38,993 nt of DNA, taken from the NCBI GenBank assembly GCA_025352865.1, contig JANXSB010000701.1, positions 1 to 38,993 of the forward strand, read 5' to 3'. This DNA comes from Chthoniobacter sp. (GTDB lineage Bacteria > Verrucomicrobiota > Verrucomicrobiia > Chthoniobacterales > Chthoniobacteraceae). Positions 1 to 7,421 of the stretch are shown piece after piece. Within the stretch, counting starts at the first letter, position 1; each line of letters begins with the position of its first letter. The notes beneath the pieces are model-generated. The model saw only the letters and a list, made by a program, of their open reading frames with translations, searched no databases and had not been told where the DNA came from. Both the position numbers and the translations under genes were made by a program.

Positions 1-1
1 G

Positions 2-79
2 CTGCATGGCCCGCTCGCACCCGGCGTGCGCGAGCGGCTCGCGGGCATCGCCACGGAACTCGCGCGGCGGCAAAGGTAG
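2..79 (+). CDS. C-terminal end of an unidentified plus-strand gene (partial)
   Basis: An open frame runs from the left window edge to a TAG at 77-79 and encodes about 25 residues ending in LARRQR. Almost all its codons end in G or C, as in the confident genes here. It is too short to assign to a family. It converges on the cupin gene, and the inverted repeat between them begins at its stop codon. It could be chance, since high-GC DNA has many open frames. Confidence 0.4.
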   Translation: MHGPLAPGVRERLAGIATELARRQR

Positions 80-203
80 GGATGGCACTCCGTGCCGTCC
101 GGGGCAAGCGCAGCGAGGCGGCGGGTGGGATGTGCGCGGCAACTGTTGCACCCACCGCCTCGCTGACGCTCGCCCGGCGGACGGCACGGAGTGCCGTCCC
201 TAC
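75..203. repeat. Imperfect inverted repeat between convergent genes
   Basis: Arms of about 54 bases, roughly 75-130 and 150-203, can pair. The outermost 28 bases of the left arm match the complement of the right arm with a single difference near the edge. The core reads GGCACTCCGTGCCGTCCG, itself partly palindromic (GGCACTCCGTGCC). The left arm overlaps the TAG of the partial upstream gene and the right arm ends five bases from the cupin stop. It may therefore act as a bidirectional terminator, or be a REP/MITE-like dispersed element. I cannot count copies from one window. Confidence 0.8.
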
Positions 204-207
204 CGCG

Positions 208-939
208 CTACGCGCCCGCGGCGAGATAGCACTGCCACTCCGGCGGCAGCGGCGCGCGCTCCACGCCATCTGCGATGCGCCCCTCGAAAGCTGGCTCGAA
301 CGGCGTGCTCGTGCCATAGACCATGATCGTGTCGCGCCCGCCCTCCGAACGCAGCGCGTGCCCGACGCCCGCGGGAATGACAAGCCCCGCGTTATTCGGC
401 CCGCGCTGGTCGTCGCCTTCGATGATGAATCGCATCACCCGCCGCGGCATCCCGGCGCGCTCATCGACGAGCAGCATCTCGACATTGCCCTGCACGAAAA
501 ACATCGCGTCCCACTGCTCGCGGTCATACGGGCGCAGCGCGAAATTTTTCGGCTCCGCCGTGAAGAGCCGCTGGAACCAGGCCTCGGCGGTCGTGCCCTC
601 GGGGATGTGCGGCGGGTGAATGTGAAAGCCCTTCGCCGTGCCCGCGTACATCCGCGCCGTCGCCCACTGCCGCGGCCACAGCCCGATCGCCGCGAGCGCG
701 CCGTCGCCCATGCGCGCGAATTCGCCGAAGAAACCGCGATGCCGCTGCGCGAAAATCCTGCGCCCGAAAATCTCCACGCCAGGAATCCACGCCCCGTCGA
801 GTTCCCCGCGCTTGGCGATCAGCTCGCCCGCTTCCACGCCGCTCGTGGCGAGGCGCTCGGGCAGCGAACTGGCGGAGTAATCGCGCTGCGTGAGCTGCGC
901 GCGGGCGTCAGGTTTGAGAGCGTGCCAGAGTTCGGACAT
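208..939 (-). CDS. RmlC-like cupin protein (dTDP-4-dehydrorhamnose 3,5-epimerase-related)
   Basis: This 243-residue protein has a cupin-type C-terminal half. A GTAKGFHIHPPH stretch (around residues 99-110) resembles the KGFH/HxH region of RmlC-like sugar epimerases. It is followed by PYDREQWDAMFFVQG, an LLVDER strand and a VIPAGVGHAL strand, which is the usual second cupin motif. The N-terminal 90 residues look extra compared with a simple RmlC (about 180 aa). The location in a sugar locus supports a role on a nucleotide sugar, but no partner RmlA/B/D genes are present. It could instead be a non-catalytic or isomerase cupin such as those of the FdtA group. The family call is fairly secure, the reaction is not. 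Confidence 0.65.
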   Translation of the reverse strand: MSELWHALKPDARAQLTQRDYSASSLPERLATSGVEAGELIAKRGELDGAWIPGVEIFGRRIFAQRHRGFFGEFARMGDGALAAIGLWPRQWATARMYAGTAKGFHIHPPHIPEGTTAEAWFQRLFTAEPKNFALRPYDREQWDAMFFVQGNVEMLLVDERAGMPRRVMRFIIEGDDQRGPNNAGLVIPAGVGHALRSEGGRDTIMVYGTSTPFEPAFEGRIADGVERAPLPPEWQCYLAAGA

Positions 940-1035
940 GCGGCGGAGACTAGGGAATGCAACCGTGCGCTGGCAGCATCAAAGTTTTGGGAGCGCGCCG
1001 CCGCATTGTTCGGGTAGAGCACTCGACCCGGAAAC

Positions 1036-2061
1036 TCACGCGCGCATCGTCGCGTACCAGCGCACCGTTTCCTCCAGCCCCGCATCCACGCTCACCAGTG
1101 GCTCGAAGCCGAGTTCGCGGCGGATTTTCGCGATGTCCGCGGAGCTGTGCTGAATGTCGCCTGCGCGCGGCGGCCCGTAATTCACGGCCTTCGCAGGTGT
1201 GCCGGTGACAGCAGCGACACGCGTCGAGATACCCTCATGCAAATCCGCAAGCGTGGTGCTGGCCCCACCGGCTACATTGAAAACCTCGCCGACCGCCGCG
1301 CGGTTGCGCGTGGTCGCAGCGAGCAGATTCGCCTGCACGACATTGGCGACGTGACAGAAGTCGCGCGTGATTCCGCCGTCGCCGTGAATCGCACACTCGC
1401 CGCCGCCGACGAGCGCGGTGATCCACTGCGGGATGACGGCGGCGTAACCGCCCGTGGGATTCTGCCGCGGGCCGAAGATGTTGAAGTAGCGCAGGCCCAC
1501 GCTTTCCAAGCCGTAGTGGTCGAAAAACTGGCGCGCGTAGATTTCGTCCATGAGCTTGGAAGCTCCGTAGGGACTGAGCGGGCGGCCGATGCGCGCCTCG
1601 ACCTTCGGCATCGCCGCGTCGTCGCCATAGACGGCGCTGCTGCTCGCATAGACCACGCGGCGCACGCGGTTGTCGCGCGCGGCGGCGAGGAGGTTGAGCG
1701 TGCCGGTGACGTTCGTCTCGTGGCAGCCGAGCGGGTCTTCGATGGAGAGTGGCACGGAGATAAAGCCAGCATGGTGCAGGATGTAATCGACGTGATCGCT
1801 CGCCTCGCGGCATGCGCCCATGTCGGCGACGGAGCCTTTGAGAAAAGTGAAGCGCGCCCATTGCTCCGCGCTGACCCGCGCCTGCACGTCGGCGAGATTT
1901 TGCGGCGAGCCGGTGGAGATATTGTCGAGCCCGGCCACGTGCTGATCGAGCAGCAGCAGGGCTTCGAGCAGATGCGAACCGATGAACCCGGCGACGCCGG
2001 TGATGAGCCAGGTGCGCGGCTCGGCGGCGAGTTCTTGCTGGAGGCAGGCGTAGGCGTTCAT
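1036..2061 (-). CDS. wbpP: UDP-N-acetylglucosamine 4-epimerase (WbpP/TviC type SDR)
   Basis: This 341-aa extended short-chain dehydrogenase has the NAD-binding TGVAGFIG at residues 21-28, SSSAVYG at 140-146 and the catalytic pair Y165/K169 in SPYGASK. The N-terminal helix before the Rossmann motif and the WLITGVAGFIGSHLLE...GLDNISTG pattern are characteristic of WbpP of Pseudomonas and TviC of Salmonella, which interconvert UDP-GlcNAc and UDP-GalNAc (or the uronates). The length equals that of WbpP. The likely role is cytosolic supply of a HexNAc-type precursor for the glycan. It lies downstream of the GT4 in the leftward block, separated from it by an inverted repeat. UDP-glucose 4-epimerase activity cannot be excluded. 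Confidence 0.85.
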   Translation of the reverse strand: MNAYACLQQELAAEPRTWLITGVAGFIGSHLLEALLLLDQHVAGLDNISTGSPQNLADVQARVSAEQWARFTFLKGSVADMGACREASDHVDYILHHAGFISVPLSIEDPLGCHETNVTGTLNLLAAARDNRVRRVVYASSSAVYGDDAAMPKVEARIGRPLSPYGASKLMDEIYARQFFDHYGLESVGLRYFNIFGPRQNPTGGYAAVIPQWITALVGGGECAIHGDGGITRDFCHVANVVQANLLAATTRNRAAVGEVFNVAGGASTTLADLHEGISTRVAAVTGTPAKAVNYGPPRAGDIQHSSADIAKIRRELGFEPLVSVDAGLEETVRWYATMRA

Positions 2062-2075
2062 GCGGCTATTTAGGG

Positions 2076-2138
2076 GAGTCCACGAAAGACACGAAAGGCA
2101 TGAAAGGAGACAATCCTTTTCGTGCCTTTCGCGGACTC
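2076..2138. repeat. Inverted repeat with ACGAAAGRCACGAAA core
   Basis: The left arm at 2076-2098 and right arm at 2115-2138 pair with a few mismatches around a loop of about 16 bases. The arm sequence contains CACGAAAGACACGAAAGG, and its complement lies on the right as CCTTTTCGTGCCTTTCGC. The right arm overlaps the TGA stop of the GT4 gene (2137-2139), and the left arm sits 15 bases from the epimerase start. Possible roles are transcript-end hairpin or dispersed repeat. No U-tract follows in either direction. Confidence 0.75.
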
Positions 2139-3273
2139 ACTTCCCGGCGGCACGGAGCAGGACACTCTCGTACTGTCCGGCGATGACGCGCAGATCGAAG
2201 GCATGCACTTTCTCCCAACTCGCGCGTTTCATTTTGAAAAGAGTTTCGTCGCTTTGCAGGAGCCAATCGAATTTGTGCGAAAAGGCGTCGATGTCCTCGA
2301 CGGAAACGAGGTAGCCATTAACTCCGTTTTCGACCACATCGGCCATGCCAGGGATGTCGCTCGCAACGATGGCGAGACCATACTTTAGCGCCTCCACCGC
2401 AGCGACCGGCATGCCTTCAGACGTGGACGGCATGCACAGAATGTCGGCGGTGCGGAGGATGGCGTGAACTTCCGCTGCCGCCAGCCAGCCGGTGCAGTGG
2501 ACGCGATCAGCAAGTCCCAGCCGTCGGATGCTCCCGTGGACATCCGCCATGAGCAAGCCGTCACCGATGAGCGTCAGCCGCCAGTTGGAATGCTTCACTC
2601 GCGCGAGGACATAGATGAGAAAAACGGGGCGCTTTTGCGGATTGAGACGGCCCGTGAAGACGAGATGTCGCGTGTTTCGCATTTCCGGCGGCGGCATGTC
2701 GGCAAGGTCGATGCCATTCAGGATGCGCACGACCTTTCGCCCGTAGGCGCGCTCGGCGAGTTCTTGCACGAAAGAACTGACCGCGGTCGCGGCGGCGGCG
2801 CGGCTCCAGACCTGGCGGGCGATGGGGCTGATGATTTTGAAAAGCGTGGCGGTCTGCTCGGGCACGCCGCCGGGCACGTCGCCGAGGTGGGCGGTGAGGA
2901 CGTAGGGCACGCCGGTGAGGCGATGCACGGCCCACGCGAGCAGGCCGGTGGGCATGGCGAAATGCGCGTGGATCACGTCCGGTTTCCAGGTGCGGATGTG
3001 GCGGAGCGTGGGGAAAAAGCTGGTCGCGCAATACGCGGCCATCTCGTGGACACGGCAGGTGTCGGGCGCGCGGCGTCCGCTGGCGGTGCGGTGGATTTCC
3101 ACGCCACCGATGGTCTCGCGGATCGAGCGCCAGCCAAGCGCGGCGGTCTGCACGCGGACTTCGTGACCGCGCTTCACCATCTCGGTGGCGATGCTCTGCG
3201 CCACGCGTCCGCCGCCGCCGCCGAGCGGCGGGTATTCGTAGCAGAGAACGAGGATTCTCACTTTTTCATCCAT
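2137..3273 (-). CDS. Glycosyltransferase family 4 (GT-B fold)
   Basis: This 378-aa retaining GT-B glycosyltransferase probably transfers a sugar from a nucleotide sugar to the growing lipid-linked glycan at the inner face of the membrane. The N terminus has a beta-strand and glycine-rich loop (LCYEYPPLGGGGGRVA, residues 10-25), the usual GT4 acceptor-side signature. The middle has FTGRLNPQKRP, and the C-terminal domain has the EX7E motif in SEGMPVAAVEAL (E286 and E294). I chose the ATG at 3273 because the peptide MDEKVRILVL leads straight into the first Rossmann strand. The frame remains open much further upstream, but only as a shadow of asnB. It overlaps the end of asnB by 16 bases, implying translational coupling. 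Confidence 0.88.
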   Translation of the reverse strand: MDEKVRILVLCYEYPPLGGGGGRVAQSIATEMVKRGHEVRVQTAALGWRSIRETIGGVEIHRTASGRRAPDTCRVHEMAAYCATSFFPTLRHIRTWKPDVIHAHFAMPTGLLAWAVHRLTGVPYVLTAHLGDVPGGVPEQTATLFKIISPIARQVWSRAAAATAVSSFVQELAERAYGRKVVRILNGIDLADMPPPEMRNTRHLVFTGRLNPQKRPVFLIYVLARVKHSNWRLTLIGDGLLMADVHGSIRRLGLADRVHCTGWLAAAEVHAILRTADILCMPSTSEGMPVAAVEALKYGLAIVASDIPGMADVVENGVNGYLVSVEDIDAFSHKFDWLLQSDETLFKMKRASWEKVHAFDLRVIAGQYESVLLRAAGK

Positions 3274-5180
3274 TGGCTGAGCAGCCAGTAGCTCCAGAGG
3301 AAGAGGCGCTCGTCGCGCGCGCCGCTCATGTGCGCGGCGTGCTGGCGCTCGGCAAAGGCGACATCGAGATGCGGAAAAGTGCGCGCGTGATCGAACTCGA
3401 ATTTTCCCTCGCGGAGCCAGCGGCCGATGGGCATGCCGAAGCCTTTCTTTTTGCGGTCGATGATCTCGCGCGGGAGGAGCGGGGCGAGGGCGCGTTTCAA
3501 AATCCACTTCGTCTGGCCGCCGCGGAGCTTGAGCTGCCAAGGGATGCGTCGGGCGAGGTCGGCGACCTCGATGTCGAGGAAGGGCGAGCGCACTTCCAGC
3601 GAGCACATCATCGAGGCGCGGTCGGTTTTCGCGAGGATGCCGTCCTGCAAATAAAGGTTGGTGAAAAACTGGAGCGTGCGATCGACGAGATTTGGCTGCG
3701 CGCAGCGGTCCCAGGCCTCGATGGCTTCGCTGTAGATTTCCTCCTCGTCGCACGGTTCGCGGAAAAGCTGGGCAAGATCGCGGGGTTCGAGCGCGCCCAT
3801 CCAGACGGCGTTCCAGAGCTTTGGCGGATAGCTCAGCCCGGAGAGCGTGCGCTTGATTTTGAAATCGAAGCTCACGTTTTCATGCGACACCGGCAGGCGC
3901 GCGGCGATGAGGCGGATGGCGTGGTGCAATGGCCGCGGAACCAGCTTGGAATAAAGCTCGGCAGCCCGCAGGGCGCGGAAGGGATCGTAGCCGGCGAAGA
4001 GTTCGTCGCCGCCGTCGCCGCCGAGCGCGACGGTGACGTGCTGACGGGTGAAACGGGAAAGCAGATACGTGGGCAGGAGCGAGCCGTCGCCGAGCGGTTC
4101 GTCGAGTTTGGCGATGATCTCGGGGAGCAGCGCGGTGGATTTGTCGAGGTCGAGAATGTCTTCGCGGTGCCGCGTGCCGAGGCGCTCGGCGACGAAGCGG
4201 GCGTGCGCGCTTTCGTCGAAGCTCGGTTCGTTGAAGCCGATGGAAAACGTGTTGAGCTGGCCGCTGGGGACGTGTTTCGCGGCGAGCGCGGCGATGGCGG
4301 AGCTGTCGATGCCGCCGCTGAGGAAGACGCCGAGCGGCACATCGGACATGAGCCGGCGCTGGACGGCGCGTTCGAGCGTGGCGCGGATTTCTTCGGCAAG
4401 ATCATCAACGAAGTCCTCACGGGTCCACGTTCGGTTACCGCTCCACTTCCAATCATTCCCGAAGGCCTGTGCTTCATCTGTGGAATGCACTTTGTGCTCG
4501 GTCTCCAAAACAAACTCCCACCACCGCCACTTCTTCAGCGCGCGGCTCGCGAGATCGAAGGTGAAGCTGTGTCCGCCGGGCAGTTTCCACACGCGCTCGT
4601 AGATCGAGCGCGGCGCTGGGATGGAGCAGTAGGCGAAGTATTTTTTAAGCGAGAGCGGATCGAGGTTGCGCGGGCAGGCCGGGTGCTGGAGCAGCGCGGG
4701 GAGTTCGCTGGCGAAGGCGAAGGTTTCGCCTTCGTGAAACCAGTAGAGCGGCTTTTTTCCAAAGCGGTCGCGCGAGCCGAAAAGGCGCTGCCGCGCGCGG
4801 TCGTAGATGACGAAGGCCCACATGCCATTCAGCCGTTCGGTGAAACTTTCGCCCCACTCGCGGTAGCCGTGGAGCAGAACTTCGGTGTCGCTGTGGTCGG
4901 TGATGAATTCGCTGCCGCGCGCTTTCAGCTCCGCGCGGAGTTCGGCGTGGTTGTAGATTTCGCCGTTGAAGGTCACGCCGAGCTGGCCGTCACCCGTCCA
5001 CATGGGCTGCGCGCCGCCGCTGAGATCGACGATCGAGAGGCGGCGATGCCCGAGGAAAACGCCCGCGCTTTCCTCCGCCCAATGCCCCTCCGCATCCGGC
5101 CCGCGATGCGCGATGGCGGCGGTCATCCGGCGCAGGACGCCGGGGTCACCGAGCCCCGCGAAGCCCGCTATGCCGCACAT
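3258..5180 (-). CDS. asnB: Asparagine synthase (glutamine-hydrolysing)
   Basis: This 640-aa two-domain enzyme makes asparagine, or an amide on another carboxylate, from glutamine nitrogen and ATP. The class II glutaminase begins MCGIAGFAG, with Cys2 as nucleophile after Met removal. It contains HRGPD at 25-29 and FNGEIYNH at 71-78. The synthetase domain has the PP-loop SGGIDSS at 288-294 and GGDGGDELFAGYD further on. AsnB homologs of this size are frequent in exopolysaccharide loci, where they may amidate sugar uronates, but the real acceptor here is unknown. About 30 residues between the domains (roughly 225-256) have an unusual polar composition and lower GC, resembling an insertion. The gene is coupled to the GT4 downstream and lies 19 bases after the GT2. 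Confidence 0.93.
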   Translation of the reverse strand: MCGIAGFAGLGDPGVLRRMTAAIAHRGPDAEGHWAEESAGVFLGHRRLSIVDLSGGAQPMWTGDGQLGVTFNGEIYNHAELRAELKARGSEFITDHSDTEVLLHGYREWGESFTERLNGMWAFVIYDRARQRLFGSRDRFGKKPLYWFHEGETFAFASELPALLQHPACPRNLDPLSLKKYFAYCSIPAPRSIYERVWKLPGGHSFTFDLASRALKKWRWWEFVLETEHKVHSTDEAQAFGNDWKWSGNRTWTREDFVDDLAEEIRATLERAVQRRLMSDVPLGVFLSGGIDSSAIAALAAKHVPSGQLNTFSIGFNEPSFDESAHARFVAERLGTRHREDILDLDKSTALLPEIIAKLDEPLGDGSLLPTYLLSRFTRQHVTVALGGDGGDELFAGYDPFRALRAAELYSKLVPRPLHHAIRLIAARLPVSHENVSFDFKIKRTLSGLSYPPKLWNAVWMGALEPRDLAQLFREPCDEEEIYSEAIEAWDRCAQPNLVDRTLQFFTNLYLQDGILAKTDRASMMCSLEVRSPFLDIEVADLARRIPWQLKLRGGQTKWILKRALAPLLPREIIDRKKKGFGMPIGRWLREGKFEFDHARTFPHLDVAFAERQHAAHMSGARDERLFLWSYWLLSQWMKK

Positions 5181-5199
5181 CGGCGTTGGGCGCTGATCT

Positions 5200-6147
5200 T
5201 CACTTTGCGTCGATGTTCCGCGTGGCCCGCACGAGGTACACGCTCTTCCCCTGGCTCTCGTAAAACGTGCGCATGATCATTTCCGCGAGGAGTCCCATGA
5301 GGATGCACATGACGCCGGTGATCGCGGTCATGACGAAGAGCAGCGGGAGCGGGGTTTCGATGAAGGCTTTGCGGCCGAAAAATTTCAAATACAGCGCCGA
5401 GAATCCGGCGAGAAAGCTGACGAGCAGCGAGAGCGCGCCGACGCCGCCGAAGACGTACATCGGCTTCTCCGCATAGCTGTCGAGGAACTTCACGACCACG
5501 AGGTCGCAGAGCACTTTCGCCACGCGCTCGAGGCCGTATTTCGATTTGCCGCTCGCGCGGGCAAAATGGTTGACGGTGACTTCGGTGATCTTCGCGCCGT
5601 GCCAGCCGGCGTAGATCGGGAGAAAGCGGTGCATCTCGCCGTAGAGCCGCACGCCTTTGATGACCTCGCTGCGATAGGCTTTGAGCGAACAGCCGAAGTC
5701 GTGGAGCTGCACGCCGGAGACGGCGGAAATGAGCTTGTTTGCGAGGATGCTGGGGAAGTTGCGCTGGAGGGCGTCGTCCTGACGGTCCTTGCGCCAGCCG
5801 GAGCAGACGTCGAAACCCTCGTCGAGTTTCGCGAGGAGTTTCGGAATGTCGGCGGGGTCGTTTTGCAAGTCGCCGTCGAGCGGGATGATGACCTCGCCTC
5901 CGGCGAAATCGAAGCCGGCCATCATCGCGGCGGTCTGGCCGTAGTTGCGGCGGAAGTGGACGACTTTCACTGCGGGATTCTCGGCGGCGATGGCGTCGAG
6001 CGCGGCCTCGCTGCCGTCGTTGCTGCCGTCATTGACAAAGATCAGCTCCCACGGGCGGCCGAGCGCCACCATGACCTCGCGGATGCGCGCGTGGAGCGTG
6101 GGGAGGGACTCCGCTTCGTTATAGACTGGGACGGTGATCGAGATCAT
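5200..6147 (-). CDS. Membrane-anchored GT2 glycosyltransferase (DPM1/ArnC-like)
   Basis: This 315-aa protein has an N-terminal GT-A domain starting ISITVPVYNE, with VNDGSNDGS near residues 38-46 and a DxD-like PLDGDLQNDP. Two C-terminal hydrophobic spans follow (about residues 234-260 and 270-297). This architecture is that of polyprenyl-phosphate glycosyltransferases (dolichyl-phosphate mannosyltransferase, ArnC, GtrB), which load a single sugar on undecaprenyl phosphate. The product could serve as donor for periplasmic glycan modification. No GtrA-type flippase or GT-C partner is visible in the window. Sugar specificity cannot be read. It is the first gene after a 107-base gap and may have its own promoter. 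Confidence 0.87.
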   Translation of the reverse strand: MISITVPVYNEAESLPTLHARIREVMVALGRPWELIFVNDGSNDGSEAALDAIAAENPAVKVVHFRRNYGQTAAMMAGFDFAGGEVIIPLDGDLQNDPADIPKLLAKLDEGFDVCSGWRKDRQDDALQRNFPSILANKLISAVSGVQLHDFGCSLKAYRSEVIKGVRLYGEMHRFLPIYAGWHGAKITEVTVNHFARASGKSKYGLERVAKVLCDLVVVKFLDSYAEKPMYVFGGVGALSLLVSFLAGFSALYLKFFGRKAFIETPLPLLFVMTAITGVMCILMGLLAEMIMRTFYESQGKSVYLVRATRNIDAK

Positions 6148-6170
6148 CAGTGGCGCGGAAAAAGTGGGAT

Positions 6171-6199
6171 ACTAAATGACTGCGCGTGCGGTTGAACAA
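6171..6199 (-). promoter_or_regulatory. Candidate sigma70-type promoter for the GT2-asnB-GT4 segment
   Basis: Read on the minus strand, TTGTTC (6199-6194) is followed after 17 bases by TTTAGT (6176-6171). These match the -35 and -10 consensus at 5 and 4 of 6 positions. They lie 24 bases ahead of the GT2 start at 6147, in a locally AT-rich patch of the only sizeable gap (6148-6254) inside the leftward block. The motif match is modest and the sigma factor preferences of this organism are unknown. Confidence 0.33.
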
Positions 6200-6254
6200 A
6201 AGGGGAAACTGTCGGCTGCGGGAAACACTCGCTGGAGTGAGAGGCGGTGCCCGC

Positions 6255-7421
6255 TCAAGGGAGGGGACGGAAGACTCGCGCGTTTCCGGGATGCGCGGCG
6301 AGCACGGCCTTCAGTTCGGAAGCGTCCGCGAACTCGGCCAACTGGCTGCCTGCTTCGAGCATGGCAATGACGATTCGCAGGTAAGCCTTGTCGGAGCCGT
6401 GGTGTCCATCGACAGCTTCGGTGTCGTCGGCCCCGAGCGTGGCGAGGTCGGAGAAATCGTAGAACTCGCCGCCGCGGCTTTCGAGCAGCGGACGAAGCGC
6501 TCCGGCGAGCTGGAGCAGGTAGCCGTAATCATTTTCCCTCGCCATCATTTTCGCCCAAACCGCGTGCGCGAACGGGGGCAGAAAGCCGATCACGTGAATG
6601 CCCCGCGTGTGGCATTCATCGAGGAGCAATCCGAGTTCGCGCAGGGCGGCTGGAGAGACGGTATCGCCGTGGACATAATGGCTGTCCCCGGCGTCGATGT
6701 GCGCAAAGCTAACCTGGAAATCCGCATCCCACGGGTGCGGATTGGATGGGTCGTCCGGCCGGTAAAGAAAACTGCCGTCGGCCCGGAAGCCCTCGCCTTG
6801 GATCGCCGCCCCGAGGCCGATGCGGTCGCGCAATCCGCGCCATTGAAGCAGACGGCCGAACTTCATTTTGCCGTCGGCAAGATCGCCGTACACGAGACGC
6901 CAGTTCGCGGTGAAAACAGCCGAGGGATCCCATTGATTCTGAAATTGGCTCCGCAGCCAGCCCGCGCCGCTTTCCCCCCTTTCATCCATCGTGTCGAAAG
7001 CGGGGTTGAAAAAAGGCTGGTGCAGACCGGCGATGAGAATTTTCGGCGAAGCCTCGGGCGGCAGAGCTTCGATGAACGCGCGAAAATGCCTGAGCTTCAC
7101 GATGCCGCCGCCACCGTTGAAGAACCCGGCGTCGGGCCGGAAAAACTCGGCCCCAAACTCCATGACGCGCGAGTTGCCGAGGGCGAGGATGCGGGGCTTG
7201 CGGCGCAGCACGGCGTGGTACTTCGAGTAGATGCTCCGGTTCGTGTAGGCGGGGCCGGAAAGCACCTGCGAGCCGGGCAGGGATTGCCGGCGGATCACTT
7301 CGTCGGGACTGATGAATTCGCCGCCCAGCCACAGGATCAGCAGCGGCATCCCGAAGACGAGCAGCAGCGGCAGCAGAAAGAGGACGCTGCGCCAGACGGG
7401 AGATTTCAGACGGATGCTCAA
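6255..7421 (-). CDS. Membrane-anchored SGNH-hydrolase-like protein, MBOAT partner
   Basis: This 388-aa protein has one N-terminal hydrophobic segment (residues 11-33), so the bulk is probably periplasmic. Residues 80-85 read ALGNSR, a GxSR-type block I in which the serine would be the nucleophile. Near the C terminus, DGHH (338-341) supplies a DxxH pair as in SGNH/GDSL esterases. Its start overlaps the MBOAT stop by four bases. Known pairs such as AlgI with AlgJ/AlgX, and PatA with PatB, use an MBOAT protein to bring acetyl across the membrane and an SGNH protein to place it on the polysaccharide. I infer that role here. I do not recognise a named ortholog. Confidence 0.72.
   Translation of the reverse strand: MSIRLKSPVWRSVLFLLPLLLVFGMPLLILWLGGEFISPDEVIRRQSLPGSQVLSGPAYTNRSIYSKYHAVLRRKPRILALGNSRVMEFGAEFFRPDAGFFNGGGGIVKLRHFRAFIEALPPEASPKILIAGLHQPFFNPAFDTMDERGESGAGWLRSQFQNQWDPSAVFTANWRLVYGDLADGKMKFGRLLQWRGLRDRIGLGAAIQGEGFRADGSFLYRPDDPSNPHPWDADFQVSFAHIDAGDSHYVHGDTVSPAALRELGLLLDECHTRGIHVIGFLPPFAHAVWAKMMARENDYGYLLQLAGALRPLLESRGGEFYDFSDLATLGADDTEAVDGHHGSDKAYLRIVIAMLEAGSQLAEFADASELKAVLAAHPGNARVFRPLP

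Noticed and set aside
2137..3753. A 538-residue reading of the GT4 frame with about 160 extra N-terminal residues
   Set aside because: The extension lies antiparallel to nothing useful but inside asnB on the same strand in another frame, is Arg/Pro-rich, and the GT4 fold begins cleanly at the ATG at 3273.
3273..5276. A long plus-strand open frame (667 codons) opposite asnB
   Set aside because: It is the antisense shadow of asnB, a common effect in high-GC genes; the translated sequence has no recognisable domain.
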